DNA of 64,000 bases, taken from positions 13,668,001 through 13,732,000 of the forward strand of contig NC_061137.1 in the NCBI RefSeq assembly GCF_905220365.1, given 5' to 3'. Each line of letters starts with the position of its first letter. The first letter of the stretch is position 1. The notes below the pieces were generated by a model. That model worked only from the letters and a program-made list of their open reading frames with translations. It had not been told where the DNA came from and did not search any database. Positions 35,352-46,191 of this stretch are shown here, piece after piece. The position numbers and the translations under genes are program-made. The stretch is from Vanessa cardui. Lineage: Eukaryota > Arthropoda > Insecta > Lepidoptera > Nymphalidae.

Positions 35352-37433
35352 ATGCCGCGCGCGCTGCTGCTGCTGCTGCCGCTACTGGCGGTCTCCACAC
35401 TCTCGCGAGCTGCCGATGTCTTCGTCATCGCCGACACTGCCAATCAAACGATAACTATCGCAGACGCCGCTAAGGAGACCATCGCGGAAGCCAACGACAT
35501 CGCCTTAGCCGCTAACGACACCGTTACAGACTCGGACGACGATCACGAACCGGTTGTGCGTAAAAAACGGACTTTTGGAGACGTCGTGTTTAGAGGTCTG
35601 GCTGATGTTCTGGGATACAGTGTAGCTCGAAAACCTCCTCAAGTAGCGTTTCCGCCGCCACTTGCACCCGTACCGGGTATAGACACGCCGTTGCAGGGTG
35701 TTCCACTCGCAGTCGTACCTATACTGGCTGCAGCTCCGGCTCCTGCCCCCGCACCGGCCGCACCACCTTGTGGCGCACCTCGGGCAGCTGCACCTTTGCC
35801 TTGTAGGGCGCAAGCACCTCCACCGGCTCCACCGAAACCGACACAGCCTCCGTGTCCGAGGCCCAGAGCTAACCCAAGACCCAGGCCGACACCCAAACCT
35901 CGACCAACTACGCCGCCACCACCACCGCCCTGTGCAAGACCTCGTGCTAACCCCACAACTCCATCACCTTGCGCGCCTCCTCCACCGCCGCCTCCGCCGC
36001 CGAAGGCTGATTCTAACCTTGAAACAATAACTTCTAACTTTCGTTTGGACTTTAACTTTAATAGAGCGCAAGCAACTCCTGCTCCTGCTCAAGCTGCTGA
36101 AGAGGAACAAGCAGAACAAGAACAAATCGTCCCCGTGGCCATCCAGCCCCGAGCAGCACAACTGCCTCTGGAATCACCGCGCACGCCACGTGTCTACTTA
36201 GATGCATTTGTGGTGCGAAACGGAGTCCCACAAAAAGTTCACGCAGTTGATGCACGAACTTTAAATCAGAATCAAGCTCAAGATGACTATTTAGTCTATG
36301 ACGAAGAGGAACAGCCTCAGCAGAATCAAGACGACGATTATGAGTATGTGGAGGAGTCCCGTGATCGTGCCAAGGCTGTGCGGGAATTTGGAAATGCAGT
36401 AGACCGGTTCTGGGAACAGAAGCAAAAGAAACCAAAAAAGAAGCTGCCAGCGAACGATTATCGAAACGTGCACTTTGGTGATCGTGATTTAGTCAATCAA
36501 TTTCGGAACCAAAACGACGAAAGACTTCAGTACATCCAAAAGGCGAAGCCAAACTCTAACCGAATTTCCTTACCGTTACCAGAAGAAGAAGAAGAGGAAG
36601 AAGACGAAGTCACTACAACAACACAAAATCCTCGAAGACGACTGAAACCACGTGTTCTTCCACCTACAGAGCACAACCCTAACCAGATCGATACTGTTAC
36701 TGTTCGAGTTCCACCCATATACAAAGAGAAGAACCCGAAGAAACTCCACCGTGAGCGACCTGAGCGACCAGATCGGGATGAAGATTCGGAAGAGGCAGAA
36801 GAAGTTCAGGATTCAGAAGAGCAACATTACCCGTCTGATTCGGAGTCTGATAATAGTGACACAGTCCCTCAAACAGAAAAACCTAAGCGCAAGCGCCGTC
36901 GTAAGCTAAAACGTAAAACTAGATCAACGCACGAAGCCTACACCGCTGGCGATTATGATTATTACGGCAAAAAGTTGCCCATATCAGAGGAGGAGAATTT
37001 TTATCGAGGATTAACTATTCCGCCACCAACTAAAGACGCAGACGTGGCACGTTTAGAAGAGGGAAAAAATGAGGATGGTCATTTCTTGGATGATCACGAA
37101 AGACTTCGTGATGATCCGGAAAGAATTAAGTACGATGACCGAAGCTACGACAAGGAACACGCGGATGAGGATGAACGAGCGGACGACTCTGAGAGAGCTG
37201 ACGAAAGCGAGCGTTCTCACAAGGATGCCGAACGGGGAGACGAAAGCGAACGAGAGGGCGAGAACGAGCGGAGCGACGAAACCGAACGGACAGACAAACT
37301 GAGCCCCAACGCCCGAGTACGAGAGACAGGCTTCGAGAACAAATACTTGCACGCCACTAACATTCAAGTCGATGACCCGCGCCCTCTCGTCTCGACCGTG
37401 AAGAGGAAAACTAAAAAGATCAAGAAAGCCTGA
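35352..37433 (+). CDS. Secreted Pro-rich, charged disordered protein, 693 aa
   Basis: The only ATG that gives a signal peptide is at 35352 (GCGCCATGC); the frame stays open upstream to 35280 but without an ATG. Residues 1-20 are a classic signal peptide (MPRALLLLLPLLAVSTLSRA). Residues 21-69 are Ala/Thr/Asp-rich. RKKR at 70-73 is a likely furin-type cleavage site, followed by a short conserved-looking block (TFGDVVFRGLADVLGYSVAR). Residues 95-218 are Pro/Ala-rich with polyproline runs and five spaced cysteines (140, 151, 168, 194, 207). The rest is highly charged: Asp/Glu runs, basic runs near PKRKRRRKLKRK, and a C-terminal tract of repeated ER-centred acidic units (DSERADESER type). There is no transmembrane segment. 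The gene has one exon and a polyadenylation signal at 37684. Extracellular matrix or cuticle-associated function is inference. I do not recognise an ortholog name. Confidence 0.85.
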   Translation: MPRALLLLLPLLAVSTLSRAADVFVIADTANQTITIADAAKETIAEANDIALAANDTVTDSDDDHEPVVRKKRTFGDVVFRGLADVLGYSVARKPPQVAFPPPLAPVPGIDTPLQGVPLAVVPILAAAPAPAPAPAAPPCGAPRAAAPLPCRAQAPPPAPPKPTQPPCPRPRANPRPRPTPKPRPTTPPPPPPCARPRANPTTPSPCAPPPPPPPPPKADSNLETITSNFRLDFNFNRAQATPAPAQAAEEEQAEQEQIVPVAIQPRAAQLPLESPRTPRVYLDAFVVRNGVPQKVHAVDARTLNQNQAQDDYLVYDEEEQPQQNQDDDYEYVEESRDRAKAVREFGNAVDRFWEQKQKKPKKKLPANDYRNVHFGDRDLVNQFRNQNDERLQYIQKAKPNSNRISLPLPEEEEEEEDEVTTTTQNPRRRLKPRVLPPTEHNPNQIDTVTVRVPPIYKEKNPKKLHRERPERPDRDEDSEEAEEVQDSEEQHYPSDSESDNSDTVPQTEKPKRKRRRKLKRKTRSTHEAYTAGDYDYYGKKLPISEEENFYRGLTIPPPTKDADVARLEEGKNEDGHFLDDHERLRDDPERIKYDDRSYDKEHADEDERADDSERADESERSHKDAERGDESEREGENERSDETERTDKLSPNARVRETGFENKYLHATNIQVDDPRPLVSTVKRKTKKIKKA

Positions 37434-37683
37434 CCCGCTAACGTTTCGCCTGCGAGCACCCGCCATAATTATAGTTATTTATTATAATACGAGTATCGAA
37501 CGTAAACCTTTCGAAATCGCGAGACAAAGTCTCCAATACTCGAAGAGTTCCTGGATTGTATCATTCATCGAAATCAATATTGCGACCTGTGATGTTCTAG
37601 TTAAGCCCATACGCGTGTAACCCTATTTTTACTATCTTATTATTTTTATACTTAGCGTAAGCAAATTGTATATTAAGTTTCTT

Positions 37684-37689
37684 AATAAA
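37684..37689 (+). terminator. AATAAA polyadenylation signal
   Basis: Canonical AATAAA about 250 bp after the stop of the 35.35-kb gene, in AT-rich sequence with T-rich DNA just beyond. Confidence 0.65.
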
Positions 37690-39333
37690 TCATTTCGTCA
37701 AATATATTTCATTATTAGTATTGTAGTGGCATCGAATCGATTGCTGGGGCGTGAAATTTGATTTCCACAAGGCGACGGCAACGTCAGCCAATTTTGTAGG
37801 TGAAGGTCCGCGAGATGAAATAGAAAACGAATTGATTGCGGGTCGTTGCCACCGCGACCCACTTCTGCGGGGGACTCGGCTGGCACTTTGATGGGAGACG
37901 TGACATTTCTCTTTTATTCAGCCCTAACAATCTAATTTAATAGTTATCAAATTATAACATCAGAAGCATTTTATCAAAACAATTATTAAACAACAAAAAC
38001 AAAATACTATTATTATATTACAAGTATTCGTTACAAAAGTGCAACTCATTAATTTCCATACAACGATTGATCAACATTAAGCCACTTTAATAATATAGAA
38101 TTGAATCAGTCTTGATTGTTCGTTATTATTAACAAACAAACTTTTTAATAGTCGAGAAAATATTTTCCGCAATCGAAAATTCAGAAAGTCATTAAAGCTG
38201 CCGACCCAAGAAAAATAAGAAAAGTATTGTAAGAGATGTTGAATTAAGCAAATCTGTTTCGATTGCTAAGTTAGGCAAGCTACAGAACAATAAGTCGTAA
38301 CTGCACTTACTTTACACAAACCAAGAAGATGTTTACTCTACTATCGATAATGATTATTGTATATTGATTGTTAAAAGTGAATACCGAGTAAAATTTAATT
38401 TCTTAAGAAATTGTGTAATTGTTGCTTATAACAAGAACGTAATTTGGTGTGTAAAACTAATTCAATAATATAGTGACTGTTTCCAAACATAATTACCATG
38501 GCATAGAAAAAGTAAATGGTAAACAATAAGTAAAACTATTGGTCGTTTTGTTGAAAAGTATATCGTCTTAGAATTGTGAGTCGTATAAATATAACTTCTT
38601 ATTTAAATAATAACTTTCTAATTTATACATTGTTGCAGCTTTTTCAAATAGGTAATTAAAATTACTAAAAAACCGCAAGTCTCAATTTGACTGTCATTGT
38701 CCTGTCGCTTTCGATTTAACCTCACACTAACGTAGGTCACACGTAATGAAATTGAAATCTATCATAACAATGTAGTCCTTATTTCATCAGCTGTAAGACC
38801 GATTATGCTATAAAAGTATTGGACAAAGCGTGTCGAGTGACCATCAATTCTCAAGACCTTGACCGCAGACTTAATTTTTCGCCAGTTTAATATCTCCAGC
38901 AAGGTATTGAGTACAAGTAGTACATAAAAAACAATACTATTTTTTAAAAATAAGAAAGTTGTGACGTCGACAACATCAAAACGATAAATAATCAATCATA
39001 AGCAAAATCACAGAGCTGACTGATTTTTGTAAATGGCCAATTAAGCATTGTTTTATCACATACGGCTCGCAGACTTCCTACCTATCAACACATAATTCAA
39101 TGTTTTTTACGTGAAATATGCACGATTTCTTCTCGAATCTGCCGCAGACTAAAACAGATGTAGCAAGTATCTGAAAGGTGCTGACTTCGAGCAAAGTTAG
39201 TGAGCAACTCCAACAGCTACCGAAACATTTACTTTACAATACGCAACACTCTTAATAATGGAGTAAATTCACTGTATGCTTTAGCCAATACTTTATTCTT
39301 TGATGTATTTGTGATGGATGCATTTATCTTATA
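37690..39333. other. Intergenic, no feature seen
   Basis: AT-rich DNA between the secreted-protein gene and the TIR element, with no supported gene or repeat. Confidence 0.4.
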
Positions 39334-39335
39334 TA

Positions 39336-40092
39336 CAGGGTTATTGGTAATTCGACGTATATGCGTTAGGAGGTGATAGGGGTGACTATTTGCAATAATT
39401 TTAACCCCATATGCATTATCCAAAAGTGTACCATTTTTGAGTTATCACGTGTTTTACTTTTTCAAAATTTGTCAAAAATGCGACTTCAAAAATTTATTTA
39501 AAAAAAAGTATCAAATAAAATAATTTTCTTCTTTTGTTTTTTAAAAATAATTAAAAATTGGGTATTTGTCAATATTCAAACAATAATTATCGGTCCAAAT
39601 TTTAAAAATGCGAGACGGATAACTAAATTATTTCAATATATTTTAGATGTTTTTTCCTCCAAAATGCCTTAAAAACTAAAAAAAATCATTATGAAACTTG
39701 GCCTGCAGATTATTTTAAAAACATAACCGTTTTTTTAGCTTTCCAAAAATGTATATAAAGAAGGAAATTAATTCAAATCAATCGAAATAAAATGACCAGA
39801 AAGTACGCTGGTGGACATTCGTAGTCGAACATGAACGAATTCTTACTAAAGGTTACTCTTTAAAATTCCCACAAAATTTAAATAACACAAAAGAAGAAAA
39901 TGATTTTATTTGATACTTTTTTTTTGAATAAATTTTTGAAGTTGCATTTTTGACAAATTTTGAAAAAAACTAAAAATTGTGATAACTCAAAAATGGTTCA
40001 CTTTTGGATTATGCATATGGGGGTTGAAATTATTGCAAATAGTCACCCCTATCACCTCCTAACGGATATACGTCGAATTACCAATAACCCTG
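39336..40092. mobile_element. 757-bp element with about 210-bp terminal inverted repeats
   Basis: The left end CAGGGTTATTGGTAATTCGA is repeated inverted at the right end (ending TTACCAATAACCCTG). The complementarity continues inward for about 210 bp on each side with few differences (shared blocks include GGAGGTGATAGGGGTGACTA and TTTGCAATAATTT). TA dinucleotides flank both ends (39334-39335 and 40093-40094), as in Tc1/mariner-type insertions. It has no open frame of useful length, so it is a non-autonomous or fold-back DNA element. The superfamily remains open, since a TA duplication alone is weak evidence. Confidence 0.8.
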
Positions 40093-40498
40093 TAAGTATA
40101 TAAAGCGTAAGCCGATTGTAGTACAATAGTTGCACATGGTAAATTGGTTTTGGTTTCGTTTTGAAGAGCTCTAGTAAGATGTGCAGAAAATAATTATACA
40201 AACTTAACAAATAACAAATTTAAGGGAGCGAAAAAAATGTAATGGCCTGTGAGGACTCCGGCTGACTGAGAAAAAATGAAAAACGTAAACGAAATGAAAA
40301 TCTCATTCTAAGTAAATGCATAGTTTTTGACATAAAAAAATACTTTTAAATAAGGATTCACAATTTTGGTACAAAGTATGGAGGAAAGACTTGCAGTTTA
40401 CTAAGCCATGAAAATCAAAACAAAAAGTGACAAAGGTTTCGAAATTTCTGAACAATATTTAGCAGGAGACAAAAAATAATAATAATATGTTAAAGCAT

Positions 40499-40504
40499 TT
40501 TATT
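40499..40504 (-). terminator. Candidate AATAAA for the zinc-finger gene
   Basis: TTTATT on the + strand (AATAAA on the minus strand) lies about 450 bp past the stop codon of the zinc-finger gene. Other weaker signals may be used. Confidence 0.35.
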
Positions 40505-40913
40505 TGGTATCTGACTAGAACTTAGACTATCAACAATAATTACAAAATTATAAAACGGCCGAAGTCAGTCTTCTAACCGAAGCCAGTCTGCTGATTCGTG
40601 ACTACTGCTGAAGTTTTCTGAAACCAATAATTTCTCCATCACAATACGCTCGAAAGTTAACCACGAAGCGATCAGCGATCAATAAATTGTTTGGTGCAGA
40701 GTTGTCATAAATACAAAAATAATAGAGAAAATTAAGAGACATACATATATTGGCCTGAAACAATTGTATACAAATAATGCTTCAAAACTAACAAAATAAA
40801 AAAAAAACCGGAATCTTCAACAATTTCAATCTTGAAGATACCGTTCCACTGTAACTCATTTTTATCAATAAAACTGGTAATTTTAGTACATTCCATATTA
40901 AACCTTCAAACTA

Positions 40914-40974
40914 GAGATGAAACGGATATCCGGCAACTACCCGGTATCCGTCAAACTGATATCCGTCTCATCTC
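40914..40974. repeat. Short inverted repeat overlapping the zinc-finger stop codon
   Basis: GAGATGAAACGGATATC (40914-40930) is matched by its near-perfect complement GATATCCGTCTCATCTC (40958-40974), one mismatch, across a 27-bp spacer. The last residues of the zinc-finger protein and its stop codon (40951-40953) fall inside this structure. Confidence 0.75.
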
Positions 40975-43900
40975 CACTTTAAACCCACTACGAAAGTAAT
41001 GAGCCGTTACCACTCCGTGTCGCTTCCTCATGTGCTTGTTGAGCGACTGCTTGTGGTTGTACCGCGCGCCGCACAGCGCGCACGCGTGCTCGCGCGCCGC
41101 ACCCCCCGCGCCCCCCGCGCCCGCCGCGCCCGCCGCGTGGTCGCGCGCCGCGTGGTCGCGCAGCGCGCGCGCGTCGGCGTAGCGGCGCGGGCAGGCGGCG
41201 CAGGCGTGCGGGCGCGCCGCGTGCGTGCGCATGTGCACGGACAGCTTGTTGGTCGTGAACCGCTTGCCGCACGTCGGGCACATGTAGGGCTTCACTCCTG
41301 GGTTCATGACAAATGGACGTTTTTAATTGCATTGACGAGTCGTCATAGTTCATAGTGTTGTCTTAAATTTTCGCGATTATTACACATTTAAATAAAACTA
41401 GTTATAACGGATTTGAATCGCGTATAGAAATTATTTTTGGCACCCCGACGTTTCGAGCACTTTGCAGCGTTCGTGGTCACGGGTAGACTAAGGTGGCATT
41501 TGTCTATTTGAGGAACAAAGAAATATTATTTACAACTACCGCCAACGATTCTCAATTGGTATCTTGGGTAACGTTCCGGTTGCACGCAGAAGGCACTGAC
41601 TGTATCTTTAGGTCTTGCAGTCTGTTGGATTTGGGATTTTAAATTTTTAATAAGTGGATCCCAGGTGTTAGAAAGTCTCCAACCATCTTCTCTACTGAAG
41701 TTCGGATGTTTTTGAATTTCAATAGCCTCGCGTATTATTCTAGGAATGAATCTGTGTTCTTTAGCGAGGATCTGTGGTTTATCAAATCGAATAAAATGGT
41801 TGGGTTTATCCAGAGCATGTTCACAGACTGCAGACTTTGAAGAACGCCTATTTTTGACATCTCCTATATGTTCCTTGACCCTGGTACCGATACTCTCTCT
41901 CTCTCTTTGTTTGGCCTATGTAAGATAAACCACACTCACATTCGAGTTTATATACTCCAGCAGTTTGTAAAGGAATGTTACTCTTGATAGGTCTCAAGAA
42001 CTGGCTCACTTTCTTATGAGGCTTGTAAACGGTTTTAATTGAAGCTCGCTTCAAGATGTTGCCAATCCTGTCTGTAACTCCCTTCACATATGGTAGAAAT
42101 GCAGGTTGTCGCTCAACTGTGGGTGGCTTGGTCTACAGTCTGTGAACATGCTCTGGATAAACCCAACCATTTTATTCGATTTGATAAACCACAGATCCTC
42201 GCTAAAGAACACAGATTCATTCCTAGAATAATACGCGAGGCTATTGAAATTCAAAAACATCCGAACTTCAGTAGAGAAGATGGTTGGAGACTTTCTAACA
42301 CCTGGGATCCACTTATTAAAAATTTAAAATCCCAAATCCAACAGACTGCAAGACCTAAAGATACAGTCAGTGCCTTCTGCGTGCAACCGGAACGTTACCC
42401 AAGATACCAATTGAGAATCGTTGGCGGTAGTTGTAAATAATATTTCTTTGTTCCTCAAATAGACAAATGCCACCTTAGTCTACCCGTGACCACGAACGCT
42501 GCAAAGTGCTCGAAACGTCGGGATGCCAAAAATAATTAAAATACGCGATTCAAATCCGTTATAACTAGTTTTATTTAAATCGTCATAGTTCAGTCATTTC
42601 TAGAACTAATCTTGTGCAGTCTACAAATAAACGAGTAAAGTATTGAGAGACAGAGTACATACAGTAAAGTATATATTGCAGGGGATAGAACACACGGTTA
42701 TCACCTGTATGAATTCTCTTGTGATCATTCAGCGTCGTTGAGCTCCTGAAGGTTTTTCCGCACTCCGAGCACTCGTAGGGCCTTTCGCCTGCAATAGATT
42801 GTTTCCATTTACAATGAAGGGGGCTTTCCATGAGGTAAAAGCTCTAGATGTTATGTCACCGTTATGGCGGCGGATGTGCGTTTTGAGGTTGGTGAGCGAC
42901 GTGAAGCTCTTCCCGCAGGCGGGCGCGGGGCAGGCGCGGCGCGGGCGCGGGCGGGCGCGCGGCGCGGCGCCGCTGTGGCGCGCGCTGTACCGACACCACT
43001 TACACTAATATATGGCATTTATACTGTATCTAGCATAGTTACAGTCACAAAATGTTTCACTGCTTGGGTAAATTCTCCTCTCCCTTTGTTAGGGCTGTTA
43101 CCCGGTAGTATTGGTACTGTGAAACTTCAAAATAAAACCACCGAGTATGTACTGCTGGTCAGATAGTGTAATTGCTCTCTTTATGAAATTACAGAAATTG
43201 TATTGTACTTTAGAAAAAACATTTCTATAGCGCGATGTAAAATACATCTAACGCCATCTATTGACCAAATAATAAACTAAATGATTATTTGGCATAATGT
43301 CATTTGATATTGAACACCCTTTGAGGAAAATGTTTGGAACTTATTGCATCCTCTACTGCCTGCTGCATAGATATGTGGCAGAATCTCATTGAAATTAGAC
43401 ACATGCGGGTTTCCATATGATTTTTTCGAAATTTCTTTTATATTTTAAACACAAGTCACATGAAAATTCAATTGTGTTTGCCAGGTTTGTAACCACAATT
43501 GTAGATTAAGATAAGTGTTGACAATTGAGATGCAAGCCAGAGTAACAATAGGATACTATTGATATCTGCGTAGTATTACAAAGACATGCATTTTTGTGTT
43601 TGTATTTTAGCAAGTGCATATATGTATATCTTTCTCAAGTATTCTGATGTAGATATGTTTTCTAATACAGTGTATTTTTTAAAATATCTATACCTATCAA
43701 AAATACCTTTCAATATTTGAACCATCAAAATACTTTGTTACTTTGTTATTACCTTTAAATCATAGTTATATACAAAAACTACAATAGTTGAATGTTATTT
43801 TTGAAATAAAATTTTGTTAGTGCTATATTTGGTTAGGCTTAGTAAATAAATAAAATGTAAAGCATGTATTGAATGTATTTTAATTTTTTTTTCATCTTAT

Positions 43901-45529
43901 AGTTAACTGTTTTAACTGTTGTTAACATTTATGCTAATTTTATGCTGATGCATTGTTTTTCATAAAGGCAAATTGCAGCCATGTAGGTATTATTGTAAAG
44001 AAAATATACCCGATGAAAAAAGAAATTGAAATTATAGAGATTAAAATTTTTTTATTATAAGTAAGCATATCTCTGTAGTTTATTTTTACTTGGATTGTTT
44101 TTTTAAGTATAAGTGTTTGTATAACCATTTTAAAAATTGGTCGTAAGCAGTCAGTTATATCCACACTTTTTGTTTTACAAATCAATGATTTATTTATTTT
44201 TTATGTCAAGTCATGTTCACATTAAACTACCTGATAGACAAAATAGTAGTAGATAGTATTAGTATGATATCTTAAAACAAGTTCAAAGGAATTCAGTAAT
44301 TATTTCTCATTAGGTCTTTATGCCGGCAATTTTGAATATTATCCACCCACTCTCTATTACAAATTGAAAAATGTGTAATGTGACACAGCTTATGAAAATA
44401 TATGATATAGCACAACGCTACTAGCCAAGTATATAAATATCAATATGGCATTTTCCTGTCCACTTTTGTATATTTGAATTAGTTTGAAGATACACTGAGC
44501 CACTGGTTTTATAGTCATAAGGAAAGAATAATATATCAGGCATTTGGTGGTGTACTTACGGTTTTAGAAATTATTCATACTGTATTATATACATACATTT
44601 TCTTTGTAGTGAGCTGTGTTGTTCAAGCTGCTCTTGGTAAAGACTACCGACACATCATATATTCTACTGACATGTCTAAGGGTTGGTGACCACTTGATCT
44701 CTCTTTGCCTGCTGAAGGTTACAAGGTAACTTGTTACAATCAGCAGGCAGGCAGATTTAATTGTATGACTTTATTCAATTAAATTAATAAAAGTATGGGC
44801 AACTTACAGGTGTAATTTCAAATTAAACTTCCTTGTGAATTCTTTGGAACAATATTGGCAGCAATGTTTTATCATACTCTGGTTGGTATTGTTCTTAATT
44901 TTAGAGTCGGGAGTATTTTCTTCAGAGATTTCGCTTGTTTTATGATCACTGACAACTCTTTGTTCAGTGCAGTCATTTTCAAATAGTTTTTCTTGTTCTT
45001 CATACACATACTCGGCATCATCCACTGGAATTAGAATCAAAAGTAATGTACAACTTATATGAATTTGTTAAAATAAAATTGTTTGTTTTCCATTTTGGTA
45101 ATTTAAAAGTATCAATTCAATATTTTCAATAACTAAAACTTCATTTAACACAAATAATATAACTGAAAATTATGATACACTTCACTATTACATGTGTCCT
45201 TATAGTATAGGTACTTAATGATAGTCTTCTATTTTTATAAAGTAATTTATGTACACACCTGAATGATTCTCCTTGTATTGTAGTAATAATTTGTTTGCTC
45301 TTTCACATTTGGCTAGGAACTCGATAAAAATGTTCAACTCAACGAAACATTGACCGCATATTACATTCGGTCCCCCGTCATTAAAAGATATGTTTAATTT
45401 TGTATTATTTACGAGTTTTTCGTAAGGAGAGCTTCCATCATTATCGCTATATAATGATATTGTGTTATATTGCACTTGAAAACAAATGCGGCAAACATTA
45501 TTGACAATAATATTGGAAGCACTGTCCAT
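40951..45529 (-). CDS. ZAD-C2H2 zinc-finger protein, 5 exons, 347 aa
   Basis: Exons on the minus strand: 45529-45259, 45024-44808, 42984-42860, 42788-42705, 41297-40951 (with stop). Every junction has GT/AG and a matching phase, and the lengths sum to 348 codons. Exon 1 encodes a ZAD (zinc-finger associated domain; Cys13, Cys16, Cys58, Cys61), the insect dimerisation module. An acidic linker follows. There are six C2H2 fingers: C146-H166 (split across the exon 2/3 junction), C181-H203 (Cys pair spaced by four), C211-H231, C239-H258 (one residue short between C242 and H254), C265-H286 and C305-H326. Linkers between fingers 2-3 and 3-4 are TGEKP-like (NGERP, TGVKP). Exons 3 and 5 are very GC-rich and encode Arg/Pro and Ala/Gly linkers (about residues 168-180 and 287-300). 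It is expected to be nuclear and sequence-specific in DNA binding. ZAD families diversify so fast in insects that a precise name is not possible. Confidence 0.9.
41353..42580 (-). mobile_element. Fold-back Penelope-like retroelement in intron 4
   Basis: Two outward-facing copies of one 3' end: arms 41386-41835 and 42131-42580, each 450 bp, align without a gap and are nearly identical in inverse orientation. The left copy runs further inward (to about 42100) and outward (to 41353). On the minus strand, 42087-41848 encodes the start of a GIY-YIG-type endonuclease (AGVYKLECECGLSYIGQTKR) and then shifts frame at an AG-repeat. On the + strand, 42131-42440 encodes the region after it (EHALDKP, then PRIIREAIEIQKHPNF). 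This is the C-terminal layout of Penelope-like elements. A direct repeat, CGTCATAGTTCA, at 41341-41352 and 42581-42592 is the likely target duplication. No reverse transcriptase remains, so it is not autonomous. Confidence 0.85.
43362..43525 (-). repeat. SINE fragment (Metulj-like) in intron 2
   Basis: Diverged inverted body with ATGTGGCAGAATCTCATTGA, AATTAGACACATGCGGGTTT, and further on GCCAGGTTTGTAACCACAAT from the head. The ends are lost. It lies in the second intron of the zinc-finger gene, in the same orientation. Confidence 0.6.
44706..44749. repeat. Small hairpin in intron 2
   Basis: TGCCTGCTGA (44706-44715) pairs exactly with TCAGCAGGCA (44740-44749). The interior AGGTTACAAGG..AACTTGTTACA is partly complementary too. 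No function can be assigned. Confidence 0.5.
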
Positions 45530-45559
45530 GTTTCTTTTGAGTAAATCACTAGATATATT

Positions 45560-46190
45560 GGCAATATTAATTCATAACATTATATACAATACAATAGGTG
45601 CTTTGTATCGTATATATAGTTGATTTAAATTTCATATACTTAATGCACATACGTAATACACCGACTTTTCCTTATATAATTTTTGTATTTTCAGCACAAT
45701 AAACAATAACATTTGACATTGACATTTAAATTTGACAATTTGTCAATCGACGAAGTAAGTACCCTTAGGAAGTCGTCAGAAGCCATAAATATAAAAATTG
45801 AATCGAATTGAATGGAGCCCTTTAAGTCATTTTAGAAATAACATTTTTTTTCAATGTATCGATATAATAAGTAATATCAATTAAATTAACTATTAAAAGA
45901 GTTAAAATATTCTACCGGGTACTGATAATTTTTTTATTTACCCTGACCCCAGTTATTTACTTTTTGACAAATGAAAGTGGTTATAGCAGCAACGTTACCT
46001 TTGATTAATATTTACTTTCATTTACTTTAATTAATACATATTTCAAGCTCAGCTAGTAGGAACGTATTTGGCCATATAATTAATAAAAAGCTTAGATATT
46101 ATTTATAATTATACTAGCATTCTCTAACTCTATAAGTCTCTAAAACTCTATTCTCTATAAGTACCCGGGCTAAATTATGTCTGTAAAGTA
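45560..46190. other. Intergenic region upstream of the zinc-finger gene
   Basis: Contains a TGACA/TGTCA cluster at 45714-45746 (TTTGACATTGACATTTAAAT and TTTGACAATTTGTCAA), which may be promoter-proximal. No TATA box is evident. The rest is AT-rich. Confidence 0.35.
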
Positions 46191-46191
46191 A

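Noticed and set aside
40999..41355. 118- and 121-codon Arg/Ala-rich ORFs in other frames
   Set aside because: They are shadows of the GC-rich zinc-finger exon; its own frame has all the metal ligands.
41425..41475. Possible hammerhead ribozyme in the Penelope-like arms (CGAAACGTCGGG box, also at 42500-42535)
   Set aside because: The CGAAAC and GTC words are present, but the CTGATGA box is not. The nearest word is CTGCAAAG. The core is therefore incomplete by eye.
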